DNA from: Ruminococcus sp.
GTDB taxonomy: Bacteria; Bacillota; Clostridia; Oscillospirales; Acutalibacteraceae
Direction of reading: 5' to 3'
NCBI GenBank assembly: GCA_003521625.1
Contig: DPHV01000013.1
Span: 1-12,868 of the forward strand
Length of the DNA stretch: 12,868 bases
Below are positions 1 to 7,357 of the stretch, in pieces (the first letter of the stretch is position 1; the number at the start of each line of letters is the position of its first letter). Position numbers and translations under genes: made by a program. The notes under the pieces were generated by a model that had not been told where the DNA came from, did no database searches, and saw nothing but the letters and a program-made list of their open reading frames with translations.

Positions 1-1
1 T

Positions 2-229
2 CATACACCTTTCTTCAACAACTATCGTCCCCAGTTCTATTTCAGAACAACTGACGTTACAGGTACAATCTCACTTCCCGAGGGTACAGAGATGTGCATG
101 CCCGGTGATAACGTTGAAATGGACGTTGAGCTTATCACTCCTATCGCTATCGAAGTTGGTCTTCGTTTCGCTATCCGTGAAGGCGGTAGAACAGTAGGTT
201 CAGGCGCAGTTATCGCTATTAACGAATAA
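2..229 (+). CDS. tuf: Elongation factor Tu, C-terminal 75 residues (partial)
   Basis: This is the 3' end of the gene for EF-Tu, the GTPase that brings aminoacyl-tRNA to the ribosome; the 5' part lies outside the window. The visible frame reads HTPFFNNYRPQFYFRTTDVTG at the start and ends in GGRTVGSGAVIAINE before TAA. HTPF..YRPQFY.RTTDVTG and GGRTVG.G are signature segments of EF-Tu beta-barrel domain 3, which contacts tRNA and EF-Ts. The final residues (VIAINE) are where many homologues end in V.KI.E, so the C terminus is intact. A strong hairpin terminator follows 39 bases after the stop, and the next genes are unrelated, so tuf is the last gene of its transcription unit. Identification is nearly certain; which tuf copy it is cannot be told. 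Confidence 0.97.
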   Translation, partial: HTPFFNNYRPQFYFRTTDVTGTISLPEGTEMCMPGDNVEMDVELITPIAIEVGLRFAIREGGRTVGSGAVIAINE

Positions 230-267
230 TTGTTAATCGTTTAACGCATTATAAATTTTGACATTTT

Positions 268-300
268 GGCTGCTTTGCTTTTGCAAGGCAGCCTTTTTGT
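268..300 (+). terminator. Intrinsic terminator after tuf
   Basis: An 11-bp stem (GGCTGCTTTGC pairing with GCAAGGCAGCC, one G-U pair) closes a TTTT loop and is followed directly by five T. It lies 39 bases past the tuf stop codon on the same strand and would end the tuf transcript. Confidence 0.93.
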
Positions 301-370
301 ATACAAATAATTAATTTCAATTCCACTAATAAACAAAAAGATAATTTAGTGTTGCAGTATAACTAACGTT

Positions 371-405
371 GACGTGGGGACACTCAATCTGTGTCCCGAA
401 ACGTC
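371..405. repeat. Two-part inverted repeat (hairpin) in the tuf-LTA synthase gap
   Basis: GACGT (371-375) pairs with ACGTC (401-405), and GGGACAC (377-383) pairs perfectly with GTGTCCC (391-397) around a 7-nt loop; a small asymmetric internal loop (G against GAA) separates the two stems. No T-tract follows, so it is a poor terminator. It is the left edge of a gene-free, hairpin-rich stretch and may be the end of a dispersed repeat. Nothing recognisable lies in 301-370. Confidence 0.6.
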
Positions 406-469
406 ACCTACATATCAACTTAAAATTCGGGCTACATTTTTTTCAAACAAAATGACTTTTCACTCGCTT

Positions 470-560
470 TGCCAGCGGTGGCACACTGCCTATTTGCAAG
501 CCGAGGCACTCGGCAACGCAGTAGTTCAGCCGACAACAAACTATTGCAATATTTGTGCAA
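470..560. repeat. Run of four short hairpins, likely part of a dispersed intergenic repeat
   Basis: Consecutive dyads occur here: TGCCA/TGGCA around GCGG (470-483); GCCGAG/CTCGGC around GCA (500-514), with TGC/GCA pairing outside it (495-497 with 518-520); GCAGTAGTT (518-526) with AACTATTGC (539-547, one G-U); and TTGCA/TGCAA (544-548 with 556-560). The last two overlap and exclude each other. The stretch is more GC-rich than the surrounding spacer. An open frame from a GTG at 374 to a stop at 571 crosses all of them but has no Shine-Dalgarno, so I treat it as chance. It could be a structured RNA, a degenerate mobile repeat, or upstream control DNA for the promoter that overlaps its end. Confidence 0.45.
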
Positions 561-572
561 AGGTCTTATAAT
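544..572 (+). promoter_or_regulatory. Sigma-A promoter of the LTA synthase/sortase cluster
   Basis: TTGCAA (544-549, 4 of 6 to TTGACA), a 17-bp spacer, then a perfect TATAAT (567-572). Transcription would start near 579, about 25 bases before the ATG at 605. The dyad TTGCA-N7-TGCAA (544-560) covers the -35 and half of the spacer, and GTCTT (563-567) with AAGAC (589-593) brackets the -10 and the start site; either could be an operator. AGGA (594-597) is the ribosome binding site of the first gene. Confidence 0.75.
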
Positions 573-604
573 ATATTCAATATTTATAAAGACAGGAAAA
601 TTTT

Positions 605-2695
605 ATGCCAAATCAGATTAATTCAAATAACGGCTTTGAACGCCGAAACCATTTTATTAATTCAAATTACAATAACTTTACATATTATGAAAAAAATGCT
701 CTAACACACAAGACAAGAGAGCTTGTACTGACTCTGCTTTATTTTCCGATTTCCATTTTCTTTATGGAGCTTGTTGTAAAGCTTTCCGTCGGTTTTTCAC
801 TTGTCGAAGGTGCGATTTTTACTGCAATATTTTCTCTTGTTCCTGCCTGTGTGCTGACTGTAGTATCTTCAATTTTTAAAAACGGAAGAATCAACAGGCT
901 CATTGCCTGCATTCTTACGGCAATGCTTTCAATCTGGTACAGTGCGCAGATTGTCTATAACAATGTTTTCGGCACGTTTTTTGTAATCAACAGCATTTCA
1001 AAGGGCGGTGCAGGACAGGCGCTCAATTCCGTTGATATGATTTTTACGGCTATAAAAAGCAGAATATTTTTCATTCTGCTTATGTTTTTGCCGCTTATGT
1101 TCTGTATTGTTTTCGGAAAAAGGCTTTCTATGTTCAACAAATCGAAGATTACGGTAAAAATTATTCTTCTCTGCTCTGCAATCGCATTCCAGATAATCGG
1201 TATGCTTACCGTAAATATTGACAAAGCATCGGCAGATACAAAAAGTGCATATAACCTTTATTACGGTGAGCTTCAGCAAAACGCCGCCTGTGAAAAATTC
1301 GGACTGTTTACAATGCAAAGGCTTGATATCAGCCGTATGATTTTCGGTTATAAGTCGGATATACGCAAAACAGAAAGCACCGAGCCGTCAACAACTGCTT
1401 CACCTGCTACGGCAGATACACCCGAGAAAAAGGTTGAAGCACAGATTATCGAAACCGATTTTGATAAGCTGTCCGCAAAGACTGATAATGATGAATTAAA
1501 ATCACTGTATGATTATTTTTCAACTGAAAATCCGAGCTATACGAATGAATATACGGGAATTTTCAAGGATTACAATATAATTTTCATAACTGCGGAAAGC
1601 TTTTCGCAGTATGCAATTGACAAGGATTTAACACCTACTCTCTACAAAATGTACAGCGAGGGATTTCAGTTCGAAAACTACTATTCGCCTGCGTGGGGAG
1701 TAAGTACAACCGACGGCGAATATGCAAACCTTACAGGCCTTACACCGAAGTCGGGAGTGTGGAGCTTTTCGCAGTCTGCCGAGGATAACGTGAGCTTTCC
1801 GTTCACTCTCGGAGAGCAGAGCCGTACAAACGGTTATAAAGAGGTGCGTGCATATCACAACCACACCTACGATTACTATGACCGTGACAAGTACCTTACG
1901 AATATCGGCTACGATTATTCGGCTATCGGCAAGGGACTTGACCTTGGCGAAGACGTGTGGCCTAATTCCGATTTGAAGATGATGCAGAAAACCGTAGACG
2001 ATTATATAAACGCCGACAGCTTCAGCGTTTACTATATGACCGTAAGCGGTCACGGAGGGTATTCCTACAACACGATGAGCCAACGCAACGCTGACTTGGT
2101 GAAGGACTTAAAATACAGCGACGAGGTCAAAGGCTACATTGCGGCAAATATTGAGCTTGACAAGGCGCTTGAGTACCTTTTTGAAAGGCTTGAAAAGGCA
2201 GGAAAGCTTGATAATACCGTTATCTGCCTTACAACCGACCACTACCCGTATTCGCTTGACGAGTTTAGCGGACTTGACGAGCTTGCAGGTCACAAGGTAG
2301 ATACTGTTTTTGAACGGTACAAAAATTCTTGGCTGTTGTGGAGCGGCTCAATGGAAGAGCCTGTCAGCGTGAATACGTACTGCTCAAGCATAGATATTCT
2401 GCCGACTCTGCTAAATATGTTCGGCTTTGAGTACGACAGCAGAACGATTATCGGTACCGATGTTTTCGGAGGAAAAGACCCGTTTGTTGTCTTTGCAGAC
2501 AGAAGCTGGATTTCGCAGAACGGTATGTATAATTCAAACAGCGGAGAATACACCGCTTTTAAAAATGCCGCCAAAAAAGACGACATCGACACGCTGAATA
2601 ACAAGTGCACAAATATGTTTACCGTTTCAAGAATGATACTTGATACGAACGTCTATGCCGAGATTTACGGCGACACACACGTAAAAGGAAAATAA
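605..2695 (+). CDS. LTA synthase-family membrane phosphotransferase/sulfatase-fold protein
   Basis: A 696-residue membrane enzyme of the lipoteichoic acid synthase family (alkaline phosphatase superfamily), which transfers glycerol-phosphate from phosphatidylglycerol to a growing polymer outside the membrane. Five hydrophobic segments (about 41-60, 66-92, 98-118, 153-171, 185-203) match the five-helix N-terminal half of LtaS. A Thr/Ser/Pro-rich linker (about 255-275) leads to the extracellular catalytic domain (about 322-640). Visible catalytic features: metal-ligand Glu331 in FITAESF, likely nucleophile Thr368 in GVSTTDGEY (equivalent to the LtaS KTSDAEF motif), His483 in SGHGGY, and Asp545-His546 in TTDHYPY. 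Length is slightly above that of S. aureus LtaS. The ATG has AGGA 7 bases upstream. The gene opens the cluster and is followed after 12 bases by a sortase gene. True LTA synthesis is probable but not proven; paralogues act as primases or modify other glycans, so I give no symbol. Confidence 0.88.
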   Translation: MPNQINSNNGFERRNHFINSNYNNFTYYEKNALTHKTRELVLTLLYFPISIFFMELVVKLSVGFSLVEGAIFTAIFSLVPACVLTVVSSIFKNGRINRLIACILTAMLSIWYSAQIVYNNVFGTFFVINSISKGGAGQALNSVDMIFTAIKSRIFFILLMFLPLMFCIVFGKRLSMFNKSKITVKIILLCSAIAFQIIGMLTVNIDKASADTKSAYNLYYGELQQNAACEKFGLFTMQRLDISRMIFGYKSDIRKTESTEPSTTASPATADTPEKKVEAQIIETDFDKLSAKTDNDELKSLYDYFSTENPSYTNEYTGIFKDYNIIFITAESFSQYAIDKDLTPTLYKMYSEGFQFENYYSPAWGVSTTDGEYANLTGLTPKSGVWSFSQSAEDNVSFPFTLGEQSRTNGYKEVRAYHNHTYDYYDRDKYLTNIGYDYSAIGKGLDLGEDVWPNSDLKMMQKTVDDYINADSFSVYYMTVSGHGGYSYNTMSQRNADLVKDLKYSDEVKGYIAANIELDKALEYLFERLEKAGKLDNTVICLTTDHYPYSLDEFSGLDELAGHKVDTVFERYKNSWLLWSGSMEEPVSVNTYCSSIDILPTLLNMFGFEYDSRTIIGTDVFGGKDPFVVFADRSWISQNGMYNSNSGEYTAFKNAAKKDDIDTLNNKCTNMFTVSRMILDTNVYAEIYGDTHVKGK

Positions 2696-2707
2696 AGGAA
2701 GTTATTA

Positions 2708-3631
2708 ATGAAAAGAAAGCTTGCAATTTTCGGCATTATACTTATTTTTGTTGCAGGAATAGGAGTAATGAGCTACCCTCTTGTCAGCTCGGTCATCAAT
2801 AATATTGAAAGCCGCAACTACGTTGAGGAGTACACAAAGACGACAAAGCAGATGTCGTCGGAGGAAACGCTCGAAATGTTCAAGCGGGCGGAGGAATACA
2901 ACCACAGCCTGACAAACAATGTAATCATTACCGACCCGTTTGACGAAAAAGCTTACAAGAAAATCGGCGCAAATTACGAAAAAGCTCTCAATGTTGACGG
3001 CAACGGTCTGATAGGCTATATTGACATTCCTAAAATTAACGTATATCTGCCGATTTACCACGGAACGACGGATAAAATTCTTGCCAAGGGTGCAGGTCAT
3101 CTGCAAAACACCTCACTGCCTGTAGGGGGAGAAAGCACACATTCCGTAATTTCTGCTCACACTGCATATCCGGGTGAAACATTTTTCGATTACCTCACCG
3201 ATATGCAGGAGGGCGATGAATTTTATGTTCACGTTCTCGACAGGGTACTAAAGTATGAGGTTGACAGCATCAAGGTAGTTTTGCCCGAGGAAACCGACGA
3301 TTTAAGAGTTATCAGGGGCGAAGATTACGTAACGCTTCTGACCTGTACACCGTACAGCATCAACACTCACCGACTTCTTGTAAGAGGCAAGAGAGTTGCA
3401 TATGACGATTCAAAATACATAACTACCGGTGCAAGTGCGGCAAGCTTCGGCGGCGACGGAATATTCTTCCTCGGCTATAAAATTCCTTACCCGGCGGCGG
3501 CTATTATTGTTGTCGGATTTGTTGCTCTTGTAGTGATAATAGTGATAATCAGCTTAAGACGCTCAAAGAAGAAAAAGCGTTACACTGATAATAACAAGGA
3601 ACATATTACCGAAACGCAGGGCGGTGATTGA
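2708..3631 (+). CDS. Class C-type sortase (pilin-polymerase type) with C-terminal membrane anchor
   Basis: A 307-residue sortase: a membrane cysteine transpeptidase that cuts LPXTG-like sorting signals and joins the protein to a wall precursor or to another pilin. An N-terminal membrane helix (about 5-27) is followed by an extracytoplasmic domain and a second membrane helix (about 262-283) with a Lys/Arg-rich cytoplasmic tail; the C-terminal anchor is typical of class C. Catalytic residues: His151 in SAHTAYPG, Cys213 in TLLTCTPYSINTHR and Arg222 in the same motif. A DPF motif (76-78) before the core matches the lid that covers the active site in class C enzymes. The ATG has AAGGAAG 6 bases upstream, 12 bases after the upstream stop, so it is co-transcribed. 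The end overlaps the next sortase by 4 bases. No pilin or LPXTG protein is present in the window, so its substrate is unknown. Confidence 0.92.
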   Translation: MKRKLAIFGIILIFVAGIGVMSYPLVSSVINNIESRNYVEEYTKTTKQMSSEETLEMFKRAEEYNHSLTNNVIITDPFDEKAYKKIGANYEKALNVDGNGLIGYIDIPKINVYLPIYHGTTDKILAKGAGHLQNTSLPVGGESTHSVISAHTAYPGETFFDYLTDMQEGDEFYVHVLDRVLKYEVDSIKVVLPEETDDLRVIRGEDYVTLLTCTPYSINTHRLLVRGKRVAYDDSKYITTGASAASFGGDGIFFLGYKIPYPAAAIIVVGFVALVVIIVIISLRRSKKKKRYTDNNKEHITETQGGD

Positions 3632-4431
3632 TTTTGTGGAGAAAAATAGTCACAGGCGTTGCTGTTGTAATGCTTGTTGCAGGAATAGGTCTGTTTATGT
3701 TTCCGATTGTGTCAAACTTTATCGGAACGCAGATTGCAAATTCAGAAACGGAAAAATTTGACAGTCAGATTGAAAACGTTGTTGACGACGGACTGACTTT
3801 TGAGGACGCACACGAACAGGGCAAGGTTGACGACGAGGGTTATCTTATTGACGAAAAAGGAAATAGGAAGTCGGAGAACCCTGTTGTGTTCAGGCTCGAC
3901 CTTGACAGACTTTACAATGAAAGCGCAGAGTACAACGAAAATTTAAAGACAAATCAGAGCTCACTGCTTATAGACAGTTATTCTTATGTACAGCCGTCGC
4001 TTGACCTGAGCAGTTACGGAATAACCAACGGGATTTACGGCTACGTTTCGGCAGAGTCAATCAATATGAAGCTCCCGATTTATCTCGGTGCAAACGATGC
4101 AACTATGAGCTACGGTGCGGCTCATATGACATACACCTCACTGCCTATCGGGGGTAAAAATACCAACACGGTGCTTGCCGGACACACGGGATATATCGGA
4201 AGAATCTTCTTTGATAATCTGCGAAATCTGCAAATCGGCGATGAGGTAAAGTTACGCAATTACTGGGATACTCTGACTTATAAGGTGGTTGAAACAAAAA
4301 TCTGCAAGCCTGACCAGTCGCAGGATATTTTCATCAAAAAAGACAGGGATATGCTGACGATGATTACCTGCATTTCGGACAACAACGGCGGCTTTGACAG
4401 GTATTACGTAATTTGCGAAAGAACATTTTGA
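3628..4431 (+). CDS. Second sortase, single-anchor type
   Basis: A 267-residue sortase clearly different from its neighbour. One N-terminal membrane helix (about 8-30) precedes an extracytoplasmic region with a long insert (about 40-130) rich in Asp, Glu and Asn, then the sortase barrel. Catalytic residues: His186 in LAGHTGYIG, Cys248 in TMITCISDNNGG, and Arg258 in FDRYYVICER. It has no C-terminal membrane helix and no DPF lid, so it is not a typical class C enzyme; the RYYV.CER ending resembles single-anchor housekeeping or class B/D-like enzymes, but I cannot fix the class. The start is a TTG at 3628 that overlaps the previous stop (TTGA), with AGGG (3618-3621) 6 bases upstream; an in-frame TTG at 3634 is an alternative. 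The overlap implies translational coupling of the two sortases. Confidence 0.9.
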   Translation: MILWRKIVTGVAVVMLVAGIGLFMFPIVSNFIGTQIANSETEKFDSQIENVVDDGLTFEDAHEQGKVDDEGYLIDEKGNRKSENPVVFRLDLDRLYNESAEYNENLKTNQSSLLIDSYSYVQPSLDLSSYGITNGIYGYVSAESINMKLPIYLGANDATMSYGAAHMTYTSLPIGGKNTNTVLAGHTGYIGRIFFDNLRNLQIGDEVKLRNYWDTLTYKVVETKICKPDQSQDIFIKKDRDMLTMITCISDNNGGFDRYYVICERTF

Positions 4432-4473
4432 AATTGAAACGGAAAAGTCGGAAACATTCTTAATCAATGGGTC

Positions 4474-4489
4474 GGGAGTTTTGAAAATG
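4474..4489 (+). promoter_or_regulatory. Ribosome binding site that fixes the dockerin-protein start at ATG 4487
   Basis: GGGAG (4474-4478) lies 8 bases before ATG 4487. An in-frame TTG at 4481 is only 2 bases from it, too close for initiation. The ATG start also gives a clean signal peptide beginning MRKIIS. The 55-base gap from the upstream stop shows no convincing promoter. Confidence 0.8.
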
Positions 4490-6343
4490 AGAAAAATTAT
4501 ATCATTAATTATTTCAATTTTGTTTGTTGCATCACTAATACTGACTGTTTCAGCTTATTCGGATGAAGATTTCATAAACGGCGATGTAAACCTTGACGGA
4601 CGATTATCCATAGCTGATGCAACAGAAATCCAGAAGAAACTGGCGGATACTGTTGTTTTTACCGAACAACAAAAGAAATTAGCTGATTTTAATCTTGACG
4701 GAGAAATAAATATTATTGATGTCACTAAAATACAGAAAGTAATCGGTAAGCTTGAAGAAATGCCAAGCGAAAGTACCTCGCCGACATCAGCAACAGCACC
4801 TGCAAAAGATTATGTTACGCCTGACGAGTTCAGTTTAGCTGCTGATACGCCTGACGAAATGCGTATTTTTCAGAATGTACTTGACGCTGCTGCTGAGAGA
4901 GGTGTACCCGTTAACCTTGAAGGAAGAACTTATTACATATACACTTCCGAAGCAAGATGTGAAATTATGAACGGAACTCTCAAGATTATGCCAAGCTCAA
5001 GTTTGGTTTTGACAGGTGATAATGTTTCTTTAAAAAATGTTAATATTTCACGTTGGTGGGATGGTGACGGTTATGAAAACGGTGATGTCAGATTACATCT
5101 TACAAATGGATGTGTTATTGAAGATTGCAGCTTTTCATCACAAACCGTTTGTCCGAGTATTTTTTGTAATACATCAGCTGTCAACACAACAATCAGAAAT
5201 TGCACATTCAGCGAGGGATTCGGAATACTTTTTAATGACGGCAATGCGGAAAACAGAAAGTATAATGATGTGCTCTATACAGGTACAATCGGAAAGGGAC
5301 TGATTGTAGATAATTGTATATTCAATACTGAGGGAAAAGCCGTACAATATGCAGGCGATAATATTGAGGTAAACACTCCAAATTGCAGATTTTCCGATGT
5401 GCAGGTAACAAATTGCGTTAGCTATGGAGCTAAAACGAGTCCGAATGTCGGTATCGGGTTTGGTTTTGCTCAGGTTGACAACATTGTTTGTTCGGAAAAC
5501 AGTCTTTCCAATATAGAGGGTTCGGGCGCAATACATATGGAAGGCTGTACCAATGTGGAGTGCAAAAATAATGAAGTTAAAAATTCTATGTATGGTATTA
5601 TGTGTTTATATACCAAAGGCGCCTTATATGACAGAAACACAATTGACGGATGTGAATATGGAATTCATTGTGTTTCACAATATCCCTACGGCTTTGATGA
5701 AGAAATAAGTTTTTCCAATAACAATGTTTTGAATTGCACATCAAAGCCATTTTGGGGTTCGGGTTTAAAGAATTCTGAAATTATTAACAATGTTTTTCAG
5801 ACTGACTGTAATTATCCTTCTGCAATCATTCAATTACAGTACAGCAAATCATACGAAACGAATAATGTGTCTGTTATCGGGAACACAATAGAATATACCG
5901 GCAGCTTTTCAGATAAATACTGGGCATATATTGTTGGTACAGATTGTGTTCTGAATGATAATAAAATTACAGGCTTAAATCCGTCTGGCTTTGTAAACAG
6001 CAGCAATCCGATAGTAAAAATCAAGCTTAATCTGCCTGCGAATACTCCTATGTCAGATACGCTCTATCTTGCAAGCAGTCTAAACAGCTGGAATCCTGCG
6101 GACAGTTCTTATACTTTTACAAGAACTTCGGAAACAACTGCCGAGATTACGTTTATTGTGACGGAAAACATTGATGATGAAATTGAATACAAGGTTACAA
6201 GAGGAAGCTGGGAAAAAAGTGAATGTAACGCAAGCGGCTTGGGTAATGTGGGTGAGTATGGTGCAATGAATCATACTATTGATATTTGCGGAAGCGGATA
6301 CGTTCAGACAGAAATAATTAATTGGACAGATTTTTACAAATAA
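4487..6343 (+). CDS. Secreted dockerin / parallel beta-helix / CBM20-48-like protein
   Basis: A 618-residue exported protein. Residues 1-23 form a signal peptide ending VSA. Two type I dockerin repeats follow (about 32-53 and 66-87), each with an EF-hand-like calcium loop (D33-N35-D37-S41-D44 and D67-N69-D71-N75-D78) and an IQK helix; dockerins bind cohesins of cellulosome-type scaffolds. After a Ser/Thr/Pro linker (about 92-107) comes a right-handed parallel beta-helix (about 120-500) with recurrent NC-[TIV]-[FS] turns, as in pectate-lyase-like and NosD-like proteins. Residues 507-615 look like a CBM20/CBM48-type beta-sandwich (LYLASSLNSWNP, EYKVTRGSWEK, final W613). It has 20 cysteines, 17 of them in the helix region. 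Substrate and catalytic residues cannot be read from sequence; it may be a polysaccharide lyase or only a binding protein. There is no LPXTG and no C-terminal anchor, so attachment would be through the dockerin. Confidence 0.85.
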   Translation: MRKIISLIISILFVASLILTVSAYSDEDFINGDVNLDGRLSIADATEIQKKLADTVVFTEQQKKLADFNLDGEINIIDVTKIQKVIGKLEEMPSESTSPTSATAPAKDYVTPDEFSLAADTPDEMRIFQNVLDAAAERGVPVNLEGRTYYIYTSEARCEIMNGTLKIMPSSSLVLTGDNVSLKNVNISRWWDGDGYENGDVRLHLTNGCVIEDCSFSSQTVCPSIFCNTSAVNTTIRNCTFSEGFGILFNDGNAENRKYNDVLYTGTIGKGLIVDNCIFNTEGKAVQYAGDNIEVNTPNCRFSDVQVTNCVSYGAKTSPNVGIGFGFAQVDNIVCSENSLSNIEGSGAIHMEGCTNVECKNNEVKNSMYGIMCLYTKGALYDRNTIDGCEYGIHCVSQYPYGFDEEISFSNNNVLNCTSKPFWGSGLKNSEIINNVFQTDCNYPSAIIQLQYSKSYETNNVSVIGNTIEYTGSFSDKYWAYIVGTDCVLNDNKITGLNPSGFVNSSNPIVKIKLNLPANTPMSDTLYLASSLNSWNPADSSYTFTRTSETTAEITFIVTENIDDEIEYKVTRGSWEKSECNASGLGNVGEYGAMNHTIDICGSGYVQTEIINWTDFYK

Positions 6344-6366
6344 TTTATAGTTAATAATAAATTTTA

Positions 6367-6390
6367 AGGGGCTTAATGCGATAGCTCCCT
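6367..6390. terminator. Weak hairpin between convergent genes
   Basis: AGGG-GCT (6367-6373) pairs with AGC-T-CCCT (6383-6390) with one bulged T and a 9-nt loop. It lies in the 52-base gap between the dockerin-protein stop and the epimerase stop on the other strand. AT-rich DNA surrounds it but there is no clear T-tract, so a role as a shared terminator is only plausible. Confidence 0.3.
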
Positions 6391-6395
6391 GTTGA

Positions 6396-7295
6396 TTATA
6401 AATTATCGTTGATAAATTCCATATACGGCTTTGGCGTTACTGCACTGTGATTTGACTTGTACCAATCGTACTCTTCCTTTAAACCGACCTCAAGAGGAAT
6501 GGTTGACGGCATGAGCTCGCACTGATTTGTAACATCAAGTGTGTATTCGTAGTCGTAAAAGCAGAAATAATTGCGCTGATTTACCGACTTGTCAACGCTT
6601 ACGAATTGCGGAGTTTTTCCGACAGCTTTGTAACATAGTGTGACCCAGTCTCTGATTGTGACGCTCTCTTTGTTGCCGAGGTTGAATATTTTATTTTGCG
6701 GGTGCCTTTCAAGCAGAATGTCAATAAATCGGCAAAGGTCTTTGACATTGAAAAATTGCAGTTTCATTTCTCCGTTTTCGGGAATGTAAAACGGACGGTC
6801 TTTTTCTGCGCAGTCAAAGACAAACGGCTCACGGTAAAGGTTTTCGTACACGCCATAAAAATAGGGAGGACGTAAGATATACGCAGACGGAAGATTTTTG
6901 AGAAGATATTTTTCAGCGGCAAGCTTGTTTGTGCCGTAATCGCCCCAGACGGCGTTTTTGCCGCAAGGTTGATTTTCTGAAAACGGTTGTGGATTTGTCT
7001 CGGGATAGACGGCGCTGGAGCTTATGAAAATGTAATCGTCAAAGCTGTCAAGGGCTTTTAAGAGCGTTTTCACGTGCTCTTCGGTGTAGGCGGTAATGTC
7101 AAGAACAGCGTCAAAGTGAATAACCTTAAGTCTGTTGTTAAGCCTTGTTCTGTCGCAGTCAATCAGCTTTACGCCGTTTACCTGAGCTTTGCTGTTGCGG
7201 TTGATAACGTAAACCTCGTCGCCCTTATTAACGTAGTATTCGGCTGTAAATCTGCTGACAAAGGTTGTGCCGCCCGTTATGAGAATTTTCTGCAT
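6396..7295 (-). CDS. NAD-dependent epimerase/dehydratase-family (extended SDR) protein
   Basis: A 299-residue cytoplasmic protein with a Rossmann fold. The N terminus MQKILITGGTTFVSRF carries the nucleotide-binding turn (TGGTxFVxR form, residues 7-15) also found in CSP41-like and NAD(P)-binding epimerase proteins. The SDR catalytic set is present: ISSSAVY (Ser92-94) and YGTNK (Tyr120, Lys124), followed by the RPPYFYG segment typical of sugar epimerases. Such enzymes change nucleotide sugars, often for surface glycans, but the substrate cannot be read here. The ATG at 7295 has a GGGGG ribosome binding site 8 bases upstream. Its promoter is unclear: the 68-base gap to the DUF1292 gene is largely taken by a terminator, so it may depend on read-through. 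It converges on the dockerin gene, so a link to that cluster would be functional only. Confidence 0.85.
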   Translation of the reverse strand: MQKILITGGTTFVSRFTAEYYVNKGDEVYVINRNSKAQVNGVKLIDCDRTRLNNRLKVIHFDAVLDITAYTEEHVKTLLKALDSFDDYIFISSSAVYPETNPQPFSENQPCGKNAVWGDYGTNKLAAEKYLLKNLPSAYILRPPYFYGVYENLYREPFVFDCAEKDRPFYIPENGEMKLQFFNVKDLCRFIDILLERHPQNKIFNLGNKESVTIRDWVTLCYKAVGKTPQFVSVDKSVNQRNYFCFYDYEYTLDVTNQCELMPSTIPLEVGLKEEYDWYKSNHSAVTPKPYMEFINDNL

Positions 7296-7320
7296 TTTTT
7301 GACCCCCGTTTATTAATATA

Positions 7321-7357
7321 ACAAAAAATCGGCTGTGTCGGTTACCCGATACAGCCG
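7321..7357 (-). terminator. Intrinsic terminator of the DUF1292 gene
   Basis: A 12-bp stem (7330-7341 with 7346-7357, one G-U) closes a 4-nt loop. Read on the minus strand it is followed by ATTTTTTG, a good T-tract. It lies 6 bases past the DUF1292 stop and just ahead of the epimerase start, so it should separate the two minus-strand genes. Confidence 0.88.

Noticed and set aside
374..571. 65-codon open frame with GTG start between tuf and the LTA synthase gene
   Set aside because: It lacks a Shine-Dalgarno, runs through several hairpins and ends within the -10 of the downstream promoter. The sequence reads as a repeat rather than a gene; I know no matching protein family.
1628..2083. 151-codon open frame on the minus strand
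   Set aside because: It lies wholly inside the catalytic domain of the LTA-synthase-family gene, whose motifs and length are convincing; the reverse frame is a shadow.
2705..3106. 133-codon minus-strand open frame
   Set aside because: It is antisense to the first sortase gene, has no recognisable motif and no independent ribosome site that I can see.
6021..6040. LPANTP in the dockerin protein as a possible sortase signal
   Set aside because: It is internal, about 100 residues from the C terminus, lacks the LPXTG glycine and is not followed by a membrane segment and basic tail.
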